DNA of 64,000 nt. It comes from Mercurialis annua. Its lineage: Eukaryota > Streptophyta > Magnoliopsida > Malpighiales > Euphorbiaceae. Below the pieces are notes generated by a model. The model searched no databases and was not told the DNA's origin. It saw only the letters and a program-made list of their open reading frames with translations. Below, piece after piece: positions 41,190-54,929 of this stretch. Both the position numbers and the translations under genes were made by a program. The number at the start of each line of letters is the position of its first letter. Positions within the stretch are counted from its first letter, which is position 1. The DNA lies in NCBI RefSeq assembly GCF_937616625.2, contig NC_065576.1, forward strand, positions 17,441,001 to 17,505,000, written 5' to 3'.

Positions 41190-42680
41190 TTGTTAGCGAT
41201 TTAAGCCAAACATTTACAAACGTTACGAAACAAATGCAAACGTATAACCTTTTTAGCGATTTAAGCCAAACGTTTACAAACGTTAGAAAATAAAACCAAA
41301 CTTTTAAAACATTACGATACAAATCCAAACATTTCACATTTTTAGCGATTTAAGACAAACGTTTACAGACGTTACGAAACAAAACCAAGCGTTTCACCTT
41401 TTTAGCAATTTAAGCCAAATGTAAACAAATATTACAAAACAAATCCAAGCATTTCATCTTTTTAGCAATTTTAGCCAAAAGGTTTACAAATGTTACGAAA
41501 CATATCCAAGTGTTTCACCTTATTAGCGATTAAAGCCAAACGTTTAGAAACGTTTCGAAACAAATCCAAACGTTTCCCTTTTTAGCGATTTAAGCAAAAC
41601 ATCTAAAAAACATTACGAAACAAATCAAAATGTTTCACCTTTTTAACGATTTAAGTCAAATTTACAAACGTGACGAAACAAATCCAAACGTTACACCTTT
41701 TTAGATAAAATTTAAGCAAAACCATTACAAACATTACCAAACAAATCCAAACGTTTCACCGTTTTTGCGATTTAATCCGAACGTTTACAAACGTTACGAA
41801 ACAAAACCAAACGTTTCACCTTTTTAGCAATTTAAGCCAAACGTTTACAAATGTTACGAAACAAATCCAAACGTTTCCCCCTTTTAGCGATTTAAGCCAA
41901 ACGTTTAAAACATTACGGAACAAATCTAAACGTTTCACCTTTTTAGCGATTGAAGCCAAACGTATACAAACGTTACGAAACAAATCCAAACGTTTCCTTT
42001 TTTTAGCGAATTAAGCCAAACGTTTACAAAGGTTTTGAAATAAATCCAAATGTTTCACCATTTTACAAACGTTTACAAATGTTACGAAACAAATCCAAAC
42101 GTTTACAAACGTTACCAAACAAATCCAAGCGTTTTACCTTTTTAGCAATTTAAGCGAAACGTTTACAAACGTTATGAAACAAATCCAAGCGTTTCACCTT
42201 TTTAGCAATTTAAGCAAAATTTTTAGAAATGTTACGAAACAAATCCAAATATTTCCCCTTTCAAATTCAAATGTTTCCCCTTTTTAGCGATTTAAGCCAA
42301 ATGTTTACAAACGTTACAAAAAAAATCCAAACGTTTTACCTTTTTAGCGATTAAAGCAAAACGTTTACGAACGTTACGAAACAAATCCAAACGTTTTACC
42401 CTTTTAGCGATTTAAGCCAAACGTATACAAACGTTACTAAACAAATCCAAGCGTTTCACCTTTTTAGCAATTTAAGCCTAACGTTTAACCTTTTTAGCGA
42501 TTTAAGCCAAACGTTTACAAACGTTACAAAATAAAACCAAACTTTTAAACATTACGAGACAAATCCAAACTTTTCACTTTTTTAGCGATTTAAGCCAAAC
42601 GTTTACAGACGTTACGAAATAAAACCAAGCGTTTCACCTTTTTAGCAATTGAAGCCAAACGTTTACAAACATTACAAAAC
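41190..42680 (+). repeat. segmental duplicate A2 (partner at 54930)
   Basis: It continues directly from A1 and matches about 54930-56410 at an offset near 13,740 bp (CCAAAAGGTTTAC at 41475 against 55219; TTCCCCTTTCAAATTC at 42253 against 55979). The telomeric tract interrupts this copy at its right end. Confidence 0.7.
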
Positions 42681-42682
42681 AA

Positions 42683-42763
42683 CCTAAACCATAAACCCTA
42701 AAACCTAAACCCTAAACACTAAACCCTAAGCCCTAAACCCTAAGCCCAAACCCTAAACCCTAA
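42683..42763 (+). repeat. interstitial telomeric repeat (CCCTAAA type)
   Basis: About eleven units of the plant telomere heptamer on the C-rich strand, several degenerate (CCATAAA, CACTAAA, CCCTAAG, CCCAAA). It lies inside a single satellite monomer, between ATTACAAAACAA and GTGTTTCATC. Paralogous monomers at 55175-55200 and 56397-56425 read ACAAAACAAATCCAAGCG at that place, so the tract replaces about six bases (ATCCAA). No other telomeric block occurs in the window. Confidence 0.95.
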
Positions 42764-45700
42764 GTGTTTCATCTTTTTAGCAATTTAAGCCAAAAGGTTT
42801 ACAAATGTTACGAAACAAATCCAAGTGTTTCACCTTATTAGCAATCAAAGCACAACGTTTAGAAACGTTACGAAACAAATCCAAACGTTTCCCTTTTTTA
42901 GCGATTTAAGCCAAACGTTTGAAAAACGTTATGAAACAAATCCAAACGTTTCACCTTTTTAGCGATTTAAGCCAAACATTTACAAATGTTACGATACAAA
43001 ACCAAACGTTTCACCTTTTGAGCGATTGAAGCCAAACGTATACAAACGTTACAAAACAAATCCAAAACGTTTCCCTTTTTTAGCGATTTAAGACAAACGT
43101 TTACAAAGATTTTGAAACAAATCCAAATGTTTCACCATTTTAGCGATTTAAGCGAAACGTTTACAAACGTTACGAAATAAATCCAAGCGTTTCACCTTTT
43201 TAGCAGCTTAAGCGAAACGTTTACAAACGAAACGAAACAAATCCAAGCGTTTCCCCTTTTTAGCAATTTAAGCCAAACATTTAGAAATGTTACGAAACAA
43301 ATCCAAGCGTTTCCCCTTTCAAATCCAAACGTTTCCCCTTTTTAGCAATTTGAGCCAAATGTTTACAAACGTAACGAAACAAATCCAAACGTTTTACCTT
43401 TTTAGCGATTAAAGCCAAACTTTTACAAACGTTACGAAACAAATACAAACGTTTCACCCTTTTAGCGATTTCAGCCAAACGTTTACAAACGTTACGAAAC
43501 AAATCTAAACATTTCACCTTTTCAGCAATTTAAACGAAATGTTTACAAAGGTTATGAAACAAATCCAAATGTTTAAACTTTTTATCAATTTGAGTCAAAT
43601 GTTTACAAACGTTACGAAACAAATCCGAGAGTTGCACCTTTTTAGCAATTTAAGCCAAACGTTTACAAATGTTACGAAACAAATCCAAGCGTTTCACCTT
43701 TTTCGCAATTTAAGCCATACGTTTAGAAACGTTACGAAACAAATCCAAAAGTTTCACCTTTTTAGCGATTCAAGCCAAACGTTTACGAACGTTACGAAAC
43801 AAATCCAAACGTTTCACCTTTTTAGCGATATAAGCCAAACATTTACAAAGGTTATGAAACAAATCAAAATGTTTCAACTTTTCAGCTATTTAAGCCACAC
43901 GTTTAAAAACGTTACGAAAAATAACCAAACGTTTCACCTTTTTAGCGATTTAAGCCAAACGTTTACAAACGTTGCAAAACAAATCCAAACGTTTCACCTT
44001 TTTAGCGATTTAAGCCAAAAATTTACAAAAGTTACGAAACAAAAAAAAACTTTTAAAACATTACGAAACCAATCCAAACGTTTCACATTTTTAGCAATTT
44101 AAGCGAAACGTTTACAAACGTTATTAAACAAAACAAAACGTTTCCCCTTTTTAGCGATTTAAGGCAAACGTTTGCAACCGTTACGAAACAAACCCAAACG
44201 TTTTACCTTTTAAGCGATTTAAGCCAAACGTTTACAAACGTTACGAAACGAAACCAAACTTTTAAAACGTTACGAAACAAATCCAAACGTTTCACATTTT
44301 TAGCAATTTAAGCCAAACGTTTACAAACGTTACGAAACAAAGCCAAATGTTTCACCTTTTTAGCGATTTAAGCCAAACGTTTACAAACGTTACGAAACAA
44401 TTCCAAAAGTTTCACCCTTTTTGAGATTTAAGCCAAACGTTTACAAACGTTACGAAACAAATCCAAACATTTCACCTTTTTAGAAATTTAAGCCAAACGT
44501 TGCAACTTTTAATCAATTTGAGTCAAATGTTTACAAACGTTACGAAACAAATCCAAGTGTTTCACCTTTTCAGCAAATTAAGCCAAACGTTTACAAACAT
44601 TACAAAACAAATCCAAGCGTTTCACCTTTTTAGCTGTTTAAGTCAAACATTTACAAACATTTCGAAACAAATCCAAACGTTTCACCTTTTTATCAATTTA
44701 AGTCAAACATTTACAAACGTTACGAAACAAATCCAAACGTTTCACCTTTTTAGCGATTTAAGCCAAACGTTTACAAACGTTACGAAACAAATCCAAACGT
44801 TTCACCTTTTTAGCGATTTAAGCCAAACATGTACAAAGGTAATGAAAGAAATCCAAAAGTTCAACTTTTTAGTAATTTGAGTCAAACATTTACAAACGTT
44901 ACGAAACAAATCCAACCGTTTCACCTTTTTAGCAATTTAAGCCAAACGTTTAGAAACATTACGAAACAAATCCAAATGTTTCACCTTTTTAGCAATTTAA
45001 GCCAAACGTTTACAAATGTTACGAAACAAATCCAAATGTTTCACCTTTTAAGCGATTTAAGCCAAACATTAAAAAAGATAATGAAACAAATCCAAAAGTT
45101 CAACTTTTTAGTAATTTGAGTCAAACGTTTACTAACGTTACGAAACAAATCCAACCGTTTCACCTTTTTAGCAATTTAAGCCAAACGTTTAGAAACGTTA
45201 CGAAACAAATCCAAGCGTTTCACCTTTTTAGCAATTTAAGCCAAACGTTTACAAACGTTACGAAACAAAACTAAACGTTTCACCTTTTTAGCAATTTAAG
45301 CTAAACCTTTACAAACATTACAAAACAAATCCAAACGTTTCCCCATTTTACCGATTTAAGCCAAACGTTTAAAACATTACGGAACAAATCCAAACGTTTC
45401 ACCTTTTTAGCGATTGAAGCCAAACGTATACAAACGTTACGAACCAAATCCAAACATTTCCCTTTTTTAGCGATTTAAGCCAAACGTTTACAAAGGTTTT
45501 GAAACAAATCCAAATATTTCACCATTTTAGCGATTTAAGCGAAACGTTTACAAACGAAATAAATCCAAGCGTTTCACCTTTTTAGCAGCTTAAGCGAAAC
45601 GTTTACAAACGATACGAAACAAATCCAAGCGTTTCCCCTTTTTAGCAATTTAAACCAAACGTTTAGAAATGTTACGAAACAAATCCAAGCGTTTCCCCTT

Positions 45701-48700
45701 TCAAATCCAAATATTTCCCCTCTTTAGCAATTTGAGCCAAATGTTTACAAACGTTACGAAACAAATCCAAACGTTTCACCTTTTTAACGATTAAAGCCAA
45801 ACGTTTACAAACGTTACGAAACAAATCCAAACGTTTCACCCTTTTAGCGATTTAAGCCAAACATTTACAAACGTTACGAAACAAATCCAAACATTTCACC
45901 TTTTTAGCGATTTAAACGAAACGTTTACAAAGGTTATGAAACAAATCCAAGCGTTTCACCTTTTTTGCAATTTAAGCCAAACGTTTACAAACGTTACGAA
46001 ACAAATCTAAGCGTTTCAACTTTTTAGCAATTTAAGCCATACGTTTAGAAACGTTACGAAACAAATCCAAACGTTTCACCTTTTTAGCGATTTAAGCCAA
46101 ACGTTTACGAACATTACCAAACAAAACTAAATGTTTCACCTTTTTAGCGATTTTAGCCAAACGTTTACAAATGCTACGAAACAAAACCAAACTTTTAAAA
46201 CGCTACGAAACAAATCCAAACGTTTCATATTTTTAGCGTTTTAAGCCAAACGTTAACAAACATTATGAAACAAATCCAAACGTTTCACCTTTTTAGTGAT
46301 TTAAGCCAAACGTTTACAAATGTTACGAAACAAATCCAAACGTTTCACCTTTTTAGCGATTTAAGCCAAACATTTACAAAGGTTATGAAACAAATCAAAA
46401 TGTTTCAACTTTTCAGCTATTTAAGCCAAACGTTTAAAAACGTTACGAAACAAAACCAAACGTTTAACCTTTTTAGCGGATTAAGCCAAACGTTTACAAA
46501 CGTTACAAAAAAAATCCAAACGTTTCGCCTTTGTAGCGATTTAAGCCAAACGTTTACAAACGTTACGAAACAAAAGAAAACTTTTAAAACATTACGAAAC
46601 CATTCCAAACGTTTCACATTTTTAGCAATTTAAACCAAATGTTTACAAACATAACAAAACAAACCCAAACGTTTCACCTTTTTAGCGATTTAAGGCAAAC
46701 GTTTGCAAACATTACGAAACAAATTCAAACATTTCACCTTTTTCGCGATTTAAGCCAAACGTTTACAAACGTTACGAAACGAAACCAAAATTTTAAAACA
46801 TTACGAAACAAATCCAAACGTTTCACACTTTTAGCGACTTAAGCCAAACGTTTACAAACTTTACGAAACAAATCCAAACGTTTCCCATTTTTAGCGATTT
46901 ATGCCAACCGTTTACAAACATTACGAAACAAATCCAAACGTTTCAATTTTTAGTGATTTAAGCCAAACATTTACAAACATTACGAAACAAATCCAAACGT
47001 TTCACCTTTTTAGCGCTTGAACCAAACATTTACAAAGTTTATGAAACAAATCCAAATATTTCTACTTTTTTGCAATTTGAGCCAAACGTTTACAAACGTT
47101 ACGAAACAATTCTAAGCGTTTCACCTTTTTAGCTATTTTAGACAAACGTTTACAAACGTTAGGAAACAAATCCAAGCGTTTCCCCCTTTTTTGCAAATTA
47201 AGCCAAACATTTACAAACGTTAAGAAACAAATCAAAGCGTTTCGCCTTTTTAGCAATTTAAGCCAAACCTTTACAAACGTTACGAAACAAATCCAAACGT
47301 TTCATCTTTTTAGCGATTTAAGCCAAACGTTTGCAAACGTTACAAAACAAATACAAACATTTCAGATTTTTAGCGATTTAAGCCAAACGTTTACAGACGT
47401 TACGAAACAAAACCAAGCGTTTCATCATTTAAGTAATTTAAGCCAAACGTTTATAGACATTACAAAACAAATCCAAGCGTTTCACCTTTTTAGCTATTTA
47501 AGCCAAACGTTTACAAACGTTTCGAAAGAAATCCAAGCGTTTCACCTTTTTAGCAATTTAAGTCAAACGTTTACAAACAAACAAATCCAAACGTTTCACC
47601 TTTTTACCGATTTAAGCTAAACGTTTACAAACGTTACGAAACAAATCCAAACGTTTCACCTTTTTAGCGATTTAAGCAAAACATTTACAAAGGTAATGAA
47701 ACAAATCCAAAAGTTTCAACTTTTTAGTAATTTGTGTCAAACGTTTACAAAAGTTACGAAACAAATATAAGCATTTCACCTTTTTAGCAATTTAAGCCAA
47801 ATGTTTAGAAACGTTACGAAACAAATCCAAGTGTTTCACCTTTTTAGCAATTTAAGCAAAACGTTTACAAACTTTACGAAACAAATACAAACGTTTCAGC
47901 TTTTTAGCGATTTAAGCCAAACGTATACAAACGTTGCGAAACAAATCCAAACGTTTTACCTTTTTTGCGATTTAAGCCAAACGTTTAAAACGTATACAAA
48001 CATTACCAAACAAATCCAAACGTTTCACCTTTTTTGCGATTTAATCCGAATGTTTACAAACATTACGAAACAAAACCAAACGTTTCACCTTTTTATCAAT
48101 TTAAGCCAAACGTTTACAAATGTTACGAAACAAATCCAAACATTTCCCCATTTTAGCGATATAAGCCAAACGTTTAAAACATTACGGAACAAATCCAAAC
48201 GTTTCACCTTTTTAACGATTGAAGCCAAACGTATACAAACGTTACGAAACAAATCCAAGCGTTTCATAAACTTTGTAAAAGAATCCCAATGTTTCCCCAT
48301 TTTAGCGATTTAAGCAAAACGTTTACAAACGTTACGAAACAAATCCAAGCGTTTCACCTTTTTAGCAGCTTAAGCGAAACGTTTACAAACGTTACGAAAC
48401 AGCGTTTCTCCTTTTTAGCAATTTAAGCCAAACCTTTAGAAATGTTACGAAACAAATCCAAGTATTTCCCGTTTCAAATCCAAACGTTTCCCCTTTTTAG
48501 CAATTTGAGCCAAATGTTTACAAACGTTAGGAAACAAATCCAAACGTTTTACCTTTTTAGCGATGAAAGCCAAACGTTTACAAACGTTACGAAAAAAATC
48601 CAAACGTTTCACCCTTTTAGCAATTTAAGCCAAACCTTTACAAATGTTACGAAAAAATCCAAACATTTTACCTTTTTAGCGATTTAAGCCAAACGTATAC

Positions 48701-49200
48701 AAAGTTTATGAAACAAATCCAAATGTTTCAACTTTTTATCAATTTGAGTCAAAAGTTTATAAACGTTACGAAACAAATCCAAGCGTTTAACCTTTTTATC
48801 AATTTAAGCGAAACGTTTACAAACATTACAAAACAAATCCAACCTTTTTAGCTATTTAAGCCAAACGTTTACAAACGTTTCGAAACAAATCCAAGCGTTT
48901 AACCTTTTTAGTAATTTAAGTCAAACGTTTACAAACGTTACGAAAAAAATCCAAACGTTTTCCCTTTTAGCGATTTAAGCCAGACGTTTACAAACGTTAC
49001 GAAACAAATCCAAATGTTTCACCATTTTAACGATTTAAGCCAAACATTTACAAAGTTAATTAAACAAATCCAAAAGTTTCAACTTTTTAGTAATTTGAGT
49101 CAAACGTATACAAACGTTATGAAATAAATCCAAGCGTTTCCCCTTTTTTGCAATTTAAGCCAAACATTTAGAAACGTTACGAAACAAATCCAAACGTTTC

Positions 49201-50397
49201 ACCTTTTTAGCAATTTAAGCCAAACGTTTACAAACGTTACGAAACAAATCAAAACGTTTCAGCTTTTTAGCGATTTAAGCCAAACGTTTACAAACGTTAC
49301 GAAACCAATCCAAACGTTTCATCTTTTTAGCGATTTAAACCAAACGTTTACAAACATTACCAAACAAATCCAAACGTTTCACCTTTTTGGCGATTTAATC
49401 TGAACGTTTACAAACATTACGAAACAAAACCAAGCCTTTCACCTTTTTAGCAATTTAAGCCAAATGTTTACATATGTTACGAAACAAATCGAAATGTTTC
49501 CCCATTTTAGCGATTTAAGCCAAACGTTTAAAACATTATGGAACAAATCCAAACGTTTCAGCTTTTTAGCGATTGAAGCCAAACGTATACAAACGTTACG
49601 AAAAAAATCCAAACGTTTCCCTTTTTTAGCGATTTAAGCCAAACGTTTACAAAGTTTATGAAACAAATCAAAATGTTTCAACTTTTTAGCTATTTGAGCC
49701 AAACGTTTACAAACATTACGAAACAAATCCAAGTGTTTCACCTTTTTAGCAATTTCAGCCAAACGTTTACAATCGTTACGAAACAAATCCAAACGTTTCA
49801 CCTTTTTAGCAATTTAAGCCAAACGTTTACAAACGTTACAAAACAAATCAAAACGTTTCCGCTTTTTAGCGATTTAAGCCAAACGTTTACAAACGTTACG
49901 AAACCAATCCAAACGTTTCATCTTTTTAGCGATTTAAGCCAAACGTTTACAAACATTACCAAACAAATCCAAACGTTTCACCTTTTTGGCGATTTAATCC
50001 GAACGTTTACAAACATTACGAAACAAAACCAAGCCTTTCAACTTTTTAGCAATTTAAGCCAAACGTTTACAAATGTTACGAAACAAATCGAAACGTTTCC
50101 CCATTTTAGCGATTTAAGCCAAACGTTTAAAACATTATGGAACAAATCCAAACGTTTCAGCTTTTTAGCGATTGAAGCCAAACGTATACAAACGTTACGA
50201 AAAAAATCCAAACGTTTCCCTTTTTTTAGTGATTTAAGCCAAACGTTTACAAAGTTTATGAAACAAATCAAAATGTTTCAACTTTTTAGCTATTTGAGCC
50301 AAACGTTTACAAATATTACGAAACAAATCCAAGTGTTTCATCTTTTTAGCAATTTCAGCAAAACGTTTACAATCGTTATGAAACAAATCCAAACGTT
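49201..50397 (+). repeat. ~600-bp tandem pair (ten monomers each)
   Basis: Variants recur 599-600 bp apart in order: CCAAGCCTTTC (about 49433 and 50032), TTATGGAACAAATCC (about 49535 and 50135), GTTTATGAAACAAATCAAAA (about 49655 and 50255) and CCAAGTGTTTCA (about 49729 and 50329). The 252-codon open frame at 49658-50416 spans the pair and follows from its near-perfect 60-bp phase. Confidence 0.8.
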
Positions 50398-51595
50398 TCG
50401 AAACAAAACCTTTTGAGCAATATAAGCCAAACGTTATGGAACAAATCCAAACATTTCCCCTTTTTATCGATTTAAGCCAAACGTTTACAAATGTTACTAA
50501 ACAAAATCAAACGTTTAAAACGTTACGTAACAAATCCAAATATTTCACATTTTTAGCGATTTATGACAAACCTTTACAAATGTTCCAAAATAAATCCAAG
50601 CGTTTCACCTTTTTAGTAATTTAAGGCAAACGTTTACAATTGTTACAAAACAAATCCAAGTGTTTCACCTTTTTAGCAATTCAAGCCAAACGTTTACAAA
50701 CATTACAAAACAAATCCAAATGTTTAACCTTTTTAGCGATTGAAGCCAAACGTTTATAAACGTTAAGAAATAAAACCAAATGTTTCCCTTTTTTACCGAT
50801 TTATGCCAAACATTTACAAACTTTACAAAACAAATCCAAACGTTTCACCTTTTTAGCGATTTAAGCCAAACGTTTACAAACGTTACGAAACAAAACCAAA
50901 CTTTTAAAACATTACGAAACAAATCCAAACGTTTCATATTTTTAGCAACTTAAGCGAAACGTTTACAAACTTTACAAAACAAATTCAAACGTTTCACATT
51001 TTTAGCGATTTAAGCCAAACGTTTACAAACGTTACGAAATAAATCCAAACGTTTCAACTTTTTAGCGATTTAAGCCAAACATTTACAAAGGTTATGAAAC
51101 AAATCCAAATGTTTCAACGTTTTAGCAATTTGAGCCAAACGTTTACAAACATTATGAAACAAATCCATGCGTTTCACCTTTTACCAATTTTAGAGAAACG
51201 TTTACAAACGTTAGGAAACCAATCCAAGCGTTTCCCCTTTTTTTTAATTTAAGCCAAACGTTTACAAACGTTACGAAACAAATCCAAGCGTTTCACCTTT
51301 TTAGCGATTTAAGCCAAACATTTACAAACGTTACGAAACAAATCCAAACGTTTAACCTTTTTAGCGATTTAAGCCATACGTTTACAAACGTTACAAAATA
51401 AAACAAAACTTTTAAAACATCACGAGACAAATTCAAACATTTCACATTTTTAGCGATTTAAGCCAAACGTTTACAGACGTTACGAAACAAAACCAAGCAT
51501 TTCACGTTTTTAGCAATTTAAGCCAAACGTTGACAAACATTACAAAACAAATCCAAGCGTTTCATCTTTTTAGAAATCTAAGCCAAAAGGTTTAC

Positions 51596-53130
51596 AAATG
51601 TTACGAAAGAAATCCAAGTGTTTCACCTTATTAGCGATTAAAGCCAAACGTTTAGAAACGTTACGAAACAAATCCGAACGTTTCTCTTTTTTTGCGATTT
51701 AAGCCAAACGTTTAAAAAACGTTACAAAACAAATCCAAATGTTTCACCTTTTTAGCGATTTAAGCTAAACGTTTACAAACGTTACGAAACAAATCCAAAT
51801 GTTTCACCTTTTTAGCAATTTAAGCAATACCATTACAAACAATACCAAACAAATCCAAACATTTCATTGTTTTTGCTATTTAATCCTAACGTTTACAAAT
51901 GTTACGAAACAAAACAAAAAGTTTCACCCTTTTAGTAATTTAAGCCAAACGTTTAAAAATGTTACGAAACAAATCTAAACGTTTCCCCATTTTAGTGATT
52001 TTAGCCAAACATTTAAAACATTACGGAACAAATTCAAACGTTTCACCTTTTTAGCGATTGAAGCCAAACGTTGCAAACGTTACGAAACAAATCCAAATGT
52101 TTCCCCTTTTTTAGCGATTTAAGCCAAACGTTTACAAAGATTTTGAAACAAATCCAAATGTTTCACCATTTTATCGATTTAAGCCAAACGTTTACAAACG
52201 TTACGAAACAAATCCAAGCGTTTCACCTTTTTAGCAGCTTAAGCGAAACGTTTACAAACGTTACGAAACAAACCCAAGCGTTTCACCTTTTTAGCAATTT
52301 AAGCCAAACTTTTAGAAATGTTACGAAACAAATCCAAGTATTCCCCTTTCAAATCCAAATGTTTCCCCTTTTTAGCGATATAAGCCAAATGTTTGCAAAC
52401 GTTGCGAAACATATCCGAACGTTTTACCTTTTTAGCGATTAAAGCAAAACGTTTACAAACGTTACGAAACAAATCCAAACGTTTCACCCTTTTAGCGATT
52501 TAAGCCAAACGTTTACAAACGTTACTAAACAAATCCAAGTGTTTCACCTTTTTAGCAATTTAAGCCAAACGTTTACAAACGTTACGAAACAGATCCAAGC
52601 GTTTCACCTCTTTAGCAATTTAAGCCATACATTTACAAATGTTCCGAAACAAATCCAAACGTTTCACCTTTTTAGCGATTTAAGCCAAACGTTTATAAAC
52701 GTTACCAAACAAAACCAAATGTTTCACCTTTTTACCGATTTAAGCCAAACGTTTACCAATGTTACGAAACAAAACCAAACTTTCAAAACGTTATGAAACA
52801 AATCCAAACATTTCACATTTTTAGCAATTTAAGCCAAACGTTTCACATTTTTAGATATTTAAGCCAAACGTTTACAAACGTTACGAAACAAATCCAAACA
52901 TTTCACATTTTTAGCGATATAAGCCAAACATTTACAAACGTTACGAAACAAATCCAAACGTTTCACCTTTTTACCGATTTAAGCCAAACATTTACAAAGG
53001 TTAAGAAACAAATCCAAATGTTTCAACTTTTTAGCAATTTGAGCCAAACGTTTACAAACGTTACGAAACAAATCCAAGCATTTCACCTTTTCAGCAATTT
53101 CAGAGAAACGTTTTCAAACGTTAGGAAACA
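51596..53130 (+). repeat. segmental duplicate A1' (partner at 39640)
   Basis: See the offset of 11,956 bp to 39640-41110. Both copies contain the shortened-monomer marker TTCCCCTTTCAAATCC (40385 and 52341). Confidence 0.75.
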
Positions 53131-54460
53131 AATCCAAGAGTTTCACCTTTTTAGCAATTTAAGCCAAACGTTTACAAACGATACGAAACAAATCCAAGCG
53201 TTTCACCTTTTTAGCAATTTAAGCCAAACGTTTACAAACGGTACGAAACAAAACCAAACGTTTCACCTTTTTAGCGATTTAATCCAAATGTTTACAACCG
53301 TTACGAAACAAATCTAAACGTTTCACCTTTTTAGCAATTTAAGCCAAAAGTTATGGAACAAATCCAAACGTTTCACCTTTTTAGCGATTTAAGCCAAACG
53401 TTTACAAATGATACGAAACAAAATCAAACGTTTAAAACGTTACGAAACAAATCCAAATATTTCACATTTTTAGCGATTTAAGCCAAACCTTTACAAATGT
53501 CCAAAACAAATCCAAGCGTTTCACCTTTTTAGTAATTTAAGCCAAACGTTTACAATTGTTACGAAACAAATCCAAGTGTTTCACCTTTTTAGCAGTTCAA
53601 GCTAAACGTTTACAAACATTACGAAACAAATCCAAATGTTTCACCTTTTTAGGGATTTAAGCCGAACGTTTACAAACGTTACGAAACAAATCCAAACGTT
53701 TCACCATATAAGCGATTTAAGCCAAAAATTTACAAAAGTTACTAAACAAAACAAAACTTTTAAAACATTACGAAACCAATCCAAACGTTTCACAATTTTT
53801 GCAATTTAAGCCAAACCTTTCTAAACTTTACGAAACAAATCCAAACGTTTCTCATTTTTAGGGATTTAAACCAAACGTTTACAAACGTTACGAAACAAAT
53901 CCAAAGGTTTCACCTTGTTAGCTATTTAAGCCAAAAATTTACAAACGCTACGAAAGAAATCCAAACGTTTCACCTTTTTAGCAATTGAAGCCAAACATTT
54001 ACAAAGGTTATGAAACAAATCAAAACGTTTCAAATTTTTAGCAATTTAAGCCAAACGTATACAAACATTACGAAAAAAATCTAAACGTTTCACCTCTTTA
54101 GCGATTTAAGCCAAACGTTAACAAACATTACGAAACAAATCCAAAAGTTTCACCTTTTTAGCGATTTAAGCCAAACATTTACAAAGGTTATGAAAAAAAT
54201 CCAAATGTTTCAACTTTTTAGGAATTTGAGCCAAACATTTACAAACATTATGAAACAAATCCAAGAGTTTCACCTTTTTAGCAATTTAAGCCAAACGTTT
54301 ACAAACGATACGAAACAAATCCAAGCGTTTCACCTTTTTAGCAATTTAAGCCAAACGTTTACAAACGGTACGAAACAAAACCAAACGTTTCCCCTTTTTA
54401 GTGATTTAAGCCAAATGTTTACAACTGTTACGAAACAAAACCAAACTTTTTAAACGTTAC
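53040..54460 (+). repeat. local expansion inside the second segmental duplicate
   Basis: A run of monomers with the variants GATACGAAAC then GGTACGAAAC then ACCGTTACG/ACTGTTACG occurs at about 53178-53310 and again at about 54305-54440, 1,127 bp later. This stretch has no counterpart between A1 and A2, so the second copy of the 3-kb block grew here by roughly 1.7-1.8 kb. Confidence 0.65.
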
Positions 54461-54929
54461 GAAACATATCCAAACGTTTCACTTTTTTAGCGATTTAAGC
54501 CAAACGTTTACAAATGTTACGAAACAAAATCAAATGTTTAAAATGTTACGAAACAAATCCAAACATTTCACATTTTTAGCGAGTTAAGCCAAACGTTTAC
54601 AAACGTTACAAAACAAATCCAAACGTTTCACCTTTTTAGCGATTTAAGCCAAACATTTACAAACGTTACGAAACAAATCCAAACGTTTCACCTTTTTAGC
54701 AATTGAAGCCAAACATTTACATAAGGTTATGAAACAAATCACAATTTTGCAACTTTTTAGCAATTTGAGTTAATCGTTTCGAAACGTTACGAAACAAATC
54801 CAACCGATTCACCTATTTAGCAATTTCAGACAAATGTTTACAAATGTTAGGAAACAAATCCAAGCGTTTCATCTTTTTAGCAATTTAAGCCAAACGTTTA
54901 CAAACGTTATGAAACAAATCCAAGCGTTT

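Noticed and set aside
42683..42763. Functional chromosome end
   Set aside because: The tract is short, degenerate and followed by more than 21 kb of satellite in the same orientation.
46417..46617. Minus-strand open frames in the satellite (also at 10153, 38665, 43290, 50038, 55539, 57174)
   Set aside because: They open only where stop codons of the antisense monomer are lost by single-base variants or phase shifts; they have no independent structure.
49658..50416. 252-codon open frame, the longest in the window, as a repeat-protein gene
   Set aside because: It is in-phase satellite. Its repeat unit occurs hundreds of times around it with frameshifts, and variants are mostly amino-acid changing.
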